From JBFWUM01 sp050247255 (GTDB lineage: Bacteria; Acidobacteriota; Vicinamibacteria; Vicinamibacterales; UBA2999), in assembly GCA_050247255.1 (NCBI GenBank), contig JBFWUM010000097.1:1-7419 (forward strand): a stretch of DNA of 7,419 bases. The letters run 5' to 3'. Below the pieces are notes generated by a model that saw nothing but the letters and a program-made list of their open reading frames with translations, was not told where the DNA came from and searched no databases. Both the position numbers and the translations under genes were made by a program. This document shows positions 1 through 5,813 of the stretch, in pieces (positions within the stretch are counted from its first letter, which is position 1; each line of letters begins with the position of its first letter).

Positions 1-362
1 GGGTCGGTCGGCCGCGGCGTCCGTTCGAGGAGCGCCGCCGCCGACATCATCTGTCCCGACTGGCAGTAGCCGCACTGCGGGACGTCGATCTCGATCCACG
101 CGGCCTGGACGGGATGGCTGCCATCGGCCGACAGCCCTTCGACCGTCGTCACGCGCCTCCCTGCGACGGCCCGTGCCGGCGTCTGGCAGGCGCGCACGGC
201 GGCGCCGTCGAGGTGCACCGTGCACGCGCCGCACGCCGCGATGCCGCAGCCGAACTTCGTGCCGGTCAGGCCAAGCGTGTCGCGCAGCACCCACAAGAGG
301 GGCATCTGCGCGTCCACGTCGACCGTCTGCGCCTGTCCGTTGAGCGTGAATCGAATCTCCAT
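1..362 (-). CDS. (2Fe-2S)-binding subunit of an IorA-type molybdenum hydroxylase (3' end cut by window)
   Basis: Translation from the ATG at 360-362 is open to the window edge (about 120 residues, no stop). Residues 1-60 form a plant-type ferredoxin fold with the cluster ligands Cys39, Cys44, Cys47 and Cys59 (C-x4-C-x2-C-x11-C). Residues 97-103 read CGYCQSG, the first half of the second, helical [2Fe-2S] site; the matching CxCG part lies outside the window. This is the small subunit of the xanthine oxidase superfamily, closest in style to the alpha subunit of isoquinoline 1-oxidoreductase (IorA, about 150 residues), so roughly 30-35 residues are missing. It passes electrons from a molybdopterin subunit, expected just beyond base 1, to cytochromes. 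A GGAG at 368-371, five bases from the ATG, supports the start. It follows the quinohemoprotein gene by 27 bases, so co-transcription is likely. The family call is firm; the substrate (an aldehyde or N-heterocycle) is inferred. Confidence 0.93.
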   Translation of the reverse strand, partial: MEIRFTLNGQAQTVDVDAQMPLLWVLRDTLGLTGTKFGCGIAACGACTVHLDGAAVRACQTPARAVAGRRVTTVEGLSADGSHPVQAAWIEIDVPQCGYCQSGQMMSAAALLERTPRPTD

Positions 363-389
363 GGGATCTCCGTCACGTGGTGAACGACG

Positions 390-2537
390 TCAGTTCGTGT
401 TGTTCTGCGCCCGGTTCGGCAGCTCGAACACCCAGATCGACGCGCCGCGGTCCGGCGGGTTCCGGATCTCGGGCACGAGCGCCGGGAACGTCGCCGCCTG
501 GGCGCCGCCGTTGCCGACGGTGAGGGCGATGTACTGCCGCCCGTTCACCTCGTAGCTGATCGGCGCCGAGTTCGGCACGTCGTTCAGCTTGAACTGCCAC
601 AGCTCCCGCCCGGTCGCATCGTCATAGGCGCGGACGACGCGGTCGAGGCCGCCGGCGATGACCAGGCCGCCGGCGGTGGCGAGCACGCCGCTCGACTGCG
701 GCGCGCGATGCCGCGCCTTCCACACCGACTGCCGCGTCTCCAGGTTGAACGCTTCGACGCGGCCGTAGTTGCCGTCGCTGTCGGCACGCGGCCGCAGCGT
801 CCAGCGCACGCCGGTCGAGAGACTCCCGCGTCCGCCCGGCGCCACGGGGACGATGTCCATGCAGGCCTCGACGATCGAGATGAACATCAGCTTCGAGTTC
901 GGGTTGTACGACTCGGGCAGCCAGTTCTTGGCGCCGCCGGCATGCGGGCAGGTGGTGATCGTGTCGCCGCCGCCCGGGATGAGGCGCGGATTGATCCGCT
1001 TGGCGCCGGTCACCGGATCGATGCCGATGACGACGTCCTGCACGCCCATGTCGAACGAGAAGGCGTACTTGCCCGACTGCGCGTCGACGAAGTCGAAAAT
1101 CGCCTGCTTGCCGCCGGTGCCGACCACCTTCTGGTTGTTCACCGTCATCACCATGCGGCCGAAGGACCAGTCGTAGTCCCACTGGTCGTTCGGCTGGTGC
1201 TGGAAGTGCCAGACCAGCGCGCCGGTGTCCGGGTTCAGCGCCAGCGTCGCGTCGGTGTAGAGCAGGTCGTTGTTCTGCCCCGCGACGAGGTCGCGGTACG
1301 GGCCGGTGTCATACGTCTGCGCGACGCCGATGTAGAGCAGGTTCGCCTGCGAGTCATAGGCGCCCGGCACCCAGACCGAGCCGCCCATGCGCTTGTCCCA
1401 CGGCACGCCGTTCCAGGTGTTGCCGCCCGGTTCGTTTTCCTTCGGGATGGTGCCGAAGCGCCACACCTCTTCGCCGGTGTTGGCATCGAAGGCGACGATG
1501 TAGTTGCCGCCGCCCTGCCGGCCGGTCGTGCCGACAATCACCTTGCCCTTGGCGATCGTCACGCCGCCGGTGAGCCCGTGCCGCGTGCGATCGGCGACTT
1601 CCTTGTCCCACACGACGCGGCCGGTCTTCGCGTCGAGCGCGACGACGTGCACGTCGGAGGTGCCGGTGTAGACCTTGTCGCCGTAGATGCCGATGGCGCG
1701 CTTGACGCTGGGGTTCACTCCCTGCGGCAGGCGGCGCGAGTACTGCCACAGCAGGTCGCCGGTCGCGGCATCGAGCGCCTGGACCTTGTCGCCGTAGGCG
1801 TGGACGAACAGCACGCCGTCGTGGAAGAGCGGCGTCCCTTCGTTGGGACCGTTGGGGAGCGACCAGCTCCACGCCGCGCGCATCTCGCCGACGTTCTGCT
1901 TGGTGATCTGCGTCAGCGGGCTGAACCCGGTGCTGTCGTAGCCGCGCCGCCAGGTGAGCCACTCGCCGGGGGCGGGGTTCTGCAGCATGGCATCGGTGAC
2001 CGGCGTGTAGCGGTCGAGTGGATTCGGCCGGATCGCCGACGCCGGCGGCGGCGGAATGGTCGCGCCGCTGGCCAGGCCGCCGCTCGGGCCGCCGGTGAAG
2101 CCGGGCAGCAGCATGTTGCGCAGCTGCGCAATGTCGGTCGGCACCGGGCGATCGCCGGCGGCCAGCTGGTTCTGCGACATGATGTACGCCAGCAGCTCCG
2201 CGTGCCGGTCGGCGCCGAGCGTGCCCGGCGCGGCCGGCGGCATCGTCTCGATCTTCTCGAACAGCTGATCCGCGGTCCGTCCGAACCAGATGCCGCGGAA
2301 CTCGGGCCCGCGCAGCGGCGGGGCGAACGACCCGTCGTCCAGCGCGGCGCCGTGGCAGGAGGCGCAACTCTGCTTGTAGACCGCTTCACCGGCGGTCGCC
2401 TGCGTGGCCGTGAACGCGGGCGCGGCGAGCTGCTGCTGTGCGTCGAGGCTGCCGGCGAACTGGAACACCAGCGCGAAAGCGGCTACGGCCATGGCCCCGC
2501 CAAGCGCCAGGCGGCGTGAAAGCTGCGAATTCTTCAA
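390..2537 (-). CDS. quinohemoprotein dehydrogenase: N-terminal cytochrome c plus PQQ beta-propeller
   Basis: The product has 715 residues. Residues 1-33 look like a Sec signal (RR at 8-9, hydrophobic 11-29), so it should act in the periplasm. Residues 48-125 are a class I cytochrome c domain with the haem motif C58-A-S-C61-H62 and a likely axial Met99 in ETMPP. From about 190 to 706 runs an eight-bladed PQQ propeller, seen as repeats of A-x-D/N-x-x-T-G-x(3)-W at 254-264, 300-310, 349-359, 433-443 and 637-647, plus a looser copy at 596-606. The motif DQWDYDW (451-457) carries the catalytic Asp454; CPHAGGAKNW (530-539) and EACMD (557-561) match conserved methanol/ethanol dehydrogenase blocks. 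Such enzymes oxidise alcohols and pass electrons to the fused haem. The haem domain is N-terminal, whereas classical type II quinohemoproteins carry it at the C-terminus. The start is TTG, chosen because GGAGGAG (2543-2549) lies five bases upstream and it gives a full signal peptide. The substrate is unknown. Confidence 0.92.
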   Translation of the reverse strand: MKNSQLSRRLALGGAMAVAAFALVFQFAGSLDAQQQLAAPAFTATQATAGEAVYKQSCASCHGAALDDGSFAPPLRGPEFRGIWFGRTADQLFEKIETMPPAAPGTLGADRHAELLAYIMSQNQLAAGDRPVPTDIAQLRNMLLPGFTGGPSGGLASGATIPPPPASAIRPNPLDRYTPVTDAMLQNPAPGEWLTWRRGYDSTGFSPLTQITKQNVGEMRAAWSWSLPNGPNEGTPLFHDGVLFVHAYGDKVQALDAATGDLLWQYSRRLPQGVNPSVKRAIGIYGDKVYTGTSDVHVVALDAKTGRVVWDKEVADRTRHGLTGGVTIAKGKVIVGTTGRQGGGNYIVAFDANTGEEVWRFGTIPKENEPGGNTWNGVPWDKRMGGSVWVPGAYDSQANLLYIGVAQTYDTGPYRDLVAGQNNDLLYTDATLALNPDTGALVWHFQHQPNDQWDYDWSFGRMVMTVNNQKVVGTGGKQAIFDFVDAQSGKYAFSFDMGVQDVVIGIDPVTGAKRINPRLIPGGGDTITTCPHAGGAKNWLPESYNPNSKLMFISIVEACMDIVPVAPGGRGSLSTGVRWTLRPRADSDGNYGRVEAFNLETRQSVWKARHRAPQSSGVLATAGGLVIAGGLDRVVRAYDDATGRELWQFKLNDVPNSAPISYEVNGRQYIALTVGNGGAQAATFPALVPEIRNPPDRGASIWVFELPNRAQNNTN

Positions 2538-2542
2538 GACGA

Positions 2543-2549
2543 CTCCTCC
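2543..2549 (-). promoter_or_regulatory. strong Shine-Dalgarno deciding the TTG start of the quinohemoprotein gene
   Basis: The minus strand reads GGAGGAG here, followed by five bases and then TTG (2535-2537). No ATG lies nearby that would keep the signal peptide whole; the next in-frame Met is residue 16, inside the hydrophobic core. The ribosome site therefore fixes the unusual TTG start. Confidence 0.8.
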
Positions 2550-2555
2550 AGGACG

Positions 2556-2573
2556 GTCCGCCTGAAGGCGGAC
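2556..2573. repeat. REP-like palindrome between the TPR and quinohemoprotein genes
   Basis: GTCCGCC-TGAA-GGCGGAC is a perfect inverted repeat with 7-base arms and a 4-base loop. It sits in the only real gap (2538-2600) of the minus-strand gene block, seven bases upstream of the ribosome site. As RNA it would form a GC-rich hairpin in the leader of the quinohemoprotein gene, or at the 3' end of the upstream gene. No T-run follows it on the minus strand, so it is not a standard intrinsic terminator. It may be a dispersed extragenic palindrome or an mRNA-stability element. A TAGTGT that could act as a -10 box overlaps its upstream edge on the minus strand, without a convincing -35. Confidence 0.6.
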
Positions 2574-2600
2574 ACTACGATTGCGCGGAACGAAAAGATA

Positions 2601-4385
2601 TCACCGATTTCCGGCGGCAAGCCGCTGGATCGCGGCGAGGTTCTGCTGCGCCTGCGCGTTGCCCGGCTCCAGGGCCAGGACCTGGCGAAAGGCCGCGGCG
2701 GCACCGGGAAAATCGCCCTTCTGGGCCAGGAGGCGGCCGAGCAGGTCGTGGCCGCGCGCGTAGCGCGGCGCCACGGCGACCAGCCTCCGGGCCTCGGCTT
2801 CGGCCGCAGCGGTATTCCCCTGCGCGGCGTAGCCGGCGGCGAGCATCTCCCGCGCCGGCACGCTGTTGACATGGTTCGGCATGAGCTCGAGGAACTGCTG
2901 GATGGTCGCGATCCCCTCGGCCACCTGCCCGGCGCCCAACTGCTCCGTGGCGATCGCGAAGAGCGCGCCCGGATAGTCGCGCCGCGAGAGTTCGAGCTCT
3001 GCCATCCCCTCGCGCCGACGGCCTGCCTCGAGCAGCAGCGACCCGAGCAGGAAGTGGCCGCGCCCGTTCGGCCACCGCTCGACGATCGTCTCCGCCATCG
3101 TCAGCGGCGAGGCATATTCGCGGTTGCGCAGGGTGACGCCCCAGATCATCAGCAGGGCGAGGATGATCGGCACCCCGTAAAGGGGGGCCCTACTGTAGGG
3201 CAGGGGTGCGCTGCCGTCGGGCGCCCCTTTACGGGGTGCCGACACGGCCCCTTTGCGGGGCGCGAGCAGGCCAACCACGAACAAGACGATGATGCCAACG
3301 AGCGGCAGGTACATCCGCCGATCTGCGCCAACCTCGGTGCTGATCGGCACGATGCTCGACGTCGGCGCCAGCGTGATGAAGAACCAGGCGCCCAGGACGC
3401 CGACCGCCGGCGTCTTCACCAGCGCGACGATGACGAGGGCGATCAGCGCCAGGACGAGCAGCCCCTGCAGCCAGACGTCGCCAAGCATCAACGGCTGCGG
3501 CATGCCGTAGTCGAGCACGAGGGCGCGCGGCCAGAGCGTGAGCTTCAGGTACTGCGGGATCAGCTGCGCCTGGTTCAACAGGTAGACCCACGCGCTCGTG
3601 CCGCCATCGAAGCCGACTGCCGACCTGGCGCCGGTGGACAGCATGATACCGAGCACGACCCACATCGCGGCGAAGCCGGCATACAACGCCTTCCTCGCGC
3701 GAAGCAGCTGCGCCCACGAGTCGTAAATGAGCACGCGATCGATCAGGATCACCGCCGCTGGCAGCGAGACGATCGACTCCTTCGCGAAGACGCCGGCGAG
3801 CGCGGCCACAACAGCCACCGCGGCCCACCCGGCGCTGTCGCGCGCGGCGGCGCGCAGGGTGGCGTAGATCGCCAGCAGGTAGCAGACGCCCAGCAGCGAC
3901 TCGTTGCGATGCGTGATGTAGTTGACGACTTCCGAGTGCAGCGGATGCAGCGTCCAGAGCAGCGCGGCGGCACATGCCAGGTCGGTGGCATGGCTGCCGA
4001 AGCGGTCGCCCAGCCGCGGCAGCTGCAGCGAGCGGCGGACGGTCGCGAACAGCAGCAGCCCTGCGAGGATGTGGATGGCGAGGTTCGTGAGCCGATAGCC
4101 GCGCGGGTTCAGCCCGTTGGCGGCATAGTTGAACGCGAACGTGACGTTGGTGAGCGGCCGGCCGGCAACCGGCGTATCGTTCGGTGGCGACAGCACCGTG
4201 GACGGCGTGAGCGATCGAATGCTGGCGTTGTCGACAACGGCGGGACGATCGTCGAAGAGGAACGGCGAATCGAGCGCGGGCCAGTAGGCCAGGGCGGCCG
4301 CGATGACGAGCACCGCGACGTGCAGCGCGCCCCTCGTGGGGCGCACATCATCGTGGCGAGGCTTGGCGGCGCGCTTAGATTTCAC
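2601..4385 (-). CDS. TMTC-like multi-membrane GT-C protein with C-terminal TPR repeats
   Basis: The product has 594 residues. A short basic cytoplasmic tail (1-20) precedes a first membrane segment (about 21-36), then an outside loop with the acidic FDD motif (44-46) and RPLTNVTFAFNY (76-87). Further hydrophobic segments run to about residue 418. Typical TMTC/bacterial GT-C landmarks are HPLHSEVVNYITHRNE (147-162), AKES (201-204) and APTSSIVPI...RRMYLPLVG (340-364). From about 443 to 590 there are TPR-type helix pairs, clearest at 510-543 and 544-577. In eukaryotes TMTC proteins transfer mannose to proteins from a dolichol-linked donor; by analogy this would be an inner-membrane glycosyltransferase using a polyprenyl-phosphate sugar, but donor and acceptor are unknown. 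The start is GTG at 4383-4385, since an in-frame TGA lies two codons upstream. It overlaps the preceding small ORF by 11 bases, suggesting coupling. Residues 375-404 are encoded by a palindromic repeat cluster and form an unusual Pro/Arg/Lys/Gly-rich loop with APRKGA twice. Confidence 0.85.
   Translation of the reverse strand: MKSKRAAKPRHDDVRPTRGALHVAVLVIAAALAYWPALDSPFLFDDRPAVVDNASIRSLTPSTVLSPPNDTPVAGRPLTNVTFAFNYAANGLNPRGYRLTNLAIHILAGLLLFATVRRSLQLPRLGDRFGSHATDLACAAALLWTLHPLHSEVVNYITHRNESLLGVCYLLAIYATLRAAARDSAGWAAVAVVAALAGVFAKESIVSLPAAVILIDRVLIYDSWAQLLRARKALYAGFAAMWVVLGIMLSTGARSAVGFDGGTSAWVYLLNQAQLIPQYLKLTLWPRALVLDYGMPQPLMLGDVWLQGLLVLALIALVIVALVKTPAVGVLGAWFFITLAPTSSIVPISTEVGADRRMYLPLVGIIVLFVVGLLAPRKGAVSAPRKGAPDGSAPLPYSRAPLYGVPIILALLMIWGVTLRNREYASPLTMAETIVERWPNGRGHFLLGSLLLEAGRRREGMAELELSRRDYPGALFAIATEQLGAGQVAEGIATIQQFLELMPNHVNSVPAREMLAAGYAAQGNTAAAEAEARRLVAVAPRYARGHDLLGRLLAQKGDFPGAAAAFRQVLALEPGNAQAQQNLAAIQRLAAGNR
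3169..3263. repeat. palindromic repeat cluster inside the TMTC-like gene
   Basis: Three related units lie within 95 bases. GGCACCCCGTAAAGGGG (3169-3185) and its exact reverse complement (3224-3240) make a 17-base perfect inverted repeat with a 38-base spacer, extendable inward with one mismatch. A third unit, CCCCTTTGCGGGG (3248-3260), is a one-base variant in the same orientation as the second. Each core is also a small hairpin (CCCC, five bases, GGGG). The cluster is read in frame and encodes a Pro/Arg/Lys/Gly-rich loop between two membrane segments (residues about 375-404). This looks like a REP-type element accommodated in a coding region. Confidence 0.75.
4327..4344. repeat. short GCGCCCC/GGGGCGC palindrome in the TMTC-like gene 5' end
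   Basis: GCGCCCC-TCGT-GGGGCGC is a perfect 7-base inverted repeat with a 4-base loop, 39 bases inside the coding region of the TMTC-like gene (codons for residues 14-20). Its CCCC/GGGG core resembles the units at 3169-3263. It could be a diverged member of the same repeat family, or a chance product of the high GC content. A hairpin this close to the GTG start might affect translation. Confidence 0.4.
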
Positions 4386-4545
4386 GCGTCATCTCTACCA
4401 TGCCGAGCCGCCGCGCGGACTCCTCCACCAGCACGTCGTGGATGAACCCCGCCTCCTCGCGCAGCGCGCGCACCAGCGGGGCGCCGAGGCGCCCTAGCGC
4501 CGGCAGGTCGGTCCGCGTCTCCCTGCGGATGGTGAAGCCGGCCAC
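4375..4545 (-). CDS. small coupled ORF, 56 residues, GNAT-like N-terminus (possible remnant)
   Basis: A GTG at 4543-4545 opens one base after the MFS stop (TGA at 4547-4549), and the frame ends with TAA at 4375-4377, 11 bases inside the next gene. The product starts VAGFTIRRETRTDLPALGRL and ends VEMTREI. The pattern F-T-I-R-x-x-x-x-x-D-L-P-A-L-G-R-L resembles strand 1 and helix 1 of GNAT acetyltransferases, and the tail (RRLGMVEMTREI) is like the end of the GNAT fold (RLGF-x-E). The acetyl-CoA-binding middle is absent; a real GNAT has about 150 residues. It may be a GNAT gene with an internal deletion, kept because it couples translation of its neighbours, or an unrelated small protein. Tight spacing on both sides argues that it is translated. 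The ribosome site is weak (AAGG about ten bases upstream). Confidence 0.5.
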   Translation of the reverse strand: MAGFTIRRETRTDLPALGRLGAPLVRALREEAGFIHDVLVEESARRLGMVEMTREI

Positions 4546-4546
4546 G

Positions 4547-5773
4547 TCACGCCGCCTTCAACCCCGGGCTCTCGCGGTCGCCGCGTGCCGACAGCACCCA
4601 GCCGACGAGCGCGAAGATCCCGGACATCCACGCCCACCACGCCAGCATGTTCTGCTCGATCAGGATGCCCGACAGCACCGGGATGACAACCGAGGCGCCC
4701 GACATCAAGGCCTGCGACACGCCCAGGACGGTTCCCTGCTCGTGCGGCCCCGCCTGGTGCGAGATGAGGCTGGTGAGCGCGGGACGCAGCACGCCGTTGC
4801 CGAAGCCGGTGATCACCGCGGTCGCCAGCAGCAGCGGCACCGACATCGTGCCGCCGAGCAGCAGGTAGCCGACGACGAGCGAGGCGAACCCGGCGACGGT
4901 CAGCGTCGATTCGCCGAATCGCTTGACCAGCGGACCGATCAGCCCGCCCTGCAGGATGATGCCGAGCAGGCCGACGCCGCCGAAGATGTAGCCGATCTCG
5001 CGCGGGCCGAACGGCTCGCCGTTCCAGGTGTAGCGCCGCTCGGCAAACAGCGCGAACCCCGAAATGAACATCGAGAACGACATCATGTAGAACAGGAACT
5101 GGAACAGCCGCGAACGCAGCGCCGGCCGGGAGAAGTAGGTCGTGTAGGTGCGCATGCGGAACGCCGCCCAGCGATCGGCCACCGCGGTCGCGACCGCGCC
5201 GCCGCGCAGCAGCAGCGCCGAGGCCAGCACGCTCGTCGCCGACATCCCGGCCGCCAGGTAGATCGGCGCGGTCAGCCCGTACGCCTCCGACATGTACCCG
5301 GTAATCGACGGACCGATGAAGAAGCCGAGCCCGAACGCAATGCCGATCAGCCCGAACGCGCGCGCGCGGTTCTCGGGCGGCGTATTGTCGGCGATGTACG
5401 CCTGGGCCAGCGACAGGTTGCCGGCCGTGGCGCCGTCGATGACGCGCGACAGGTAGATCATCCAGAGAGCGTTCGCGCGGGCGAGGATGATGAAGCCGAT
5501 GAAGGTGCCGACCTGGCTGAAGATCAGCATCGGCTTGCGGCCGATGCGATCCGAGAAGTAGCCGATGAGCGGCCCGGACACCAGCTGGCATGCCGCATAC
5601 ACCGTCACCAGCATCGTCGCCTGGAGCGCCGACGCGCCGTAGGTTTCGGCGTAGATGGCCAGCAGTGGAATGACGAGGGTCATCCCGAAGACATCGACGA
5701 GGACGACCAGGAAAACGGGGACCAGGGACGCGGCCGGCGGCCGGTCGGGGTACGATTCGGTTGTCGATGACAC
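4547..5773 (-). CDS. MFS transporter, TetA/drug:H+ antiporter type
   Basis: From the GTG at 5771-5773 the product has 408 residues, the usual size for 12-TM Tet-type MFS proteins. Motif A is intact (GYFSDRIGRK, 71-80) with Asp75 and Arg76; the motif B region starts at Arg110 (RVIDGATAGN); the antiporter motif C is seen as GLGFFIGPSITG (148-159). A degenerate second motif A (GGLIGPLVKRFGES) lies at 276-289 after the central loop (about 190-222). It should sit in the inner membrane and export a small molecule against protons; the substrate cannot be read from the sequence. Upstream starts (ATG at 5824 or 5872) would add a Pro/Arg-rich stretch unlike family members and would run inside the divergent gene, so GTG is preferred, although it has no clear Shine-Dalgarno. 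It heads a tight minus-strand block: the small ORF starts one base after its stop. Confidence 0.88.
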   Translation of the reverse strand: MSSTTESYPDRPPAASLVPVFLVVLVDVFGMTLVIPLLAIYAETYGASALQATMLVTVYAACQLVSGPLIGYFSDRIGRKPMLIFSQVGTFIGFIILARANALWMIYLSRVIDGATAGNLSLAQAYIADNTPPENRARAFGLIGIAFGLGFFIGPSITGYMSEAYGLTAPIYLAAGMSATSVLASALLLRGGAVATAVADRWAAFRMRTYTTYFSRPALRSRLFQFLFYMMSFSMFISGFALFAERRYTWNGEPFGPREIGYIFGGVGLLGIILQGGLIGPLVKRFGESTLTVAGFASLVVGYLLLGGTMSVPLLLATAVITGFGNGVLRPALTSLISHQAGPHEQGTVLGVSQALMSGASVVIPVLSGILIEQNMLAWWAWMSGIFALVGWVLSARGDRESPGLKAA

Positions 5774-5813
5774 GGGGCGATCGAGCGTATCAGGAAGGGA
5801 CGCGGCCGCGCAA
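5751..5813. promoter_or_regulatory. overlapping divergent promoters, possibly leaderless
   Basis: On the plus strand TACGAT (5751-5756) lies 10 bases before the ATG at 5767. On the minus strand TACGCT (5784-5789) lies 10 bases before the GTG at 5773, with TTGCGC (5808-5813) 18 bases further upstream as a weak -35. Neither start has a recognisable Shine-Dalgarno. A -10 box this close puts transcription starts within a few bases of each start codon. Matches to consensus are only partial, so this is a suggestion from spacing and symmetry. Confidence 0.3.

Noticed and set aside
708..2519. Long plus-strand open frame of about 600 codons opposite the quinohemoprotein gene
   Set aside because: Its translation is Arg/Ala/Val/Asp-rich with no domain or motif, as expected for an antisense shadow in GC-rich DNA; the opposite strand has clear haem and PQQ motifs.
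2556..2573. Rho-independent terminator after the TMTC-like gene
   Set aside because: The hairpin is perfect, but no T-run follows it on the minus strand; the sequence after it leads straight into a ribosome site.
3169..3263. CRISPR-like repeat array
   Set aside because: The units differ in orientation and spacing, are only 13-17 bases, and are read through as protein; there are no regular spacers.
2748..4445. Long plus-strand open frame of about 565 codons opposite the TMTC-like gene
   Set aside because: Low-complexity Arg/Gln/Asp-rich translation with no recognisable fold; the minus strand encodes membrane segments and TPRs.
4400..5770. Long plus-strand open frame of about 456 codons opposite the MFS gene
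   Set aside because: Strongly biased Arg/Asp/Gln/His composition and no hydrophobic pattern; it is the complement of a clear 12-TM protein.
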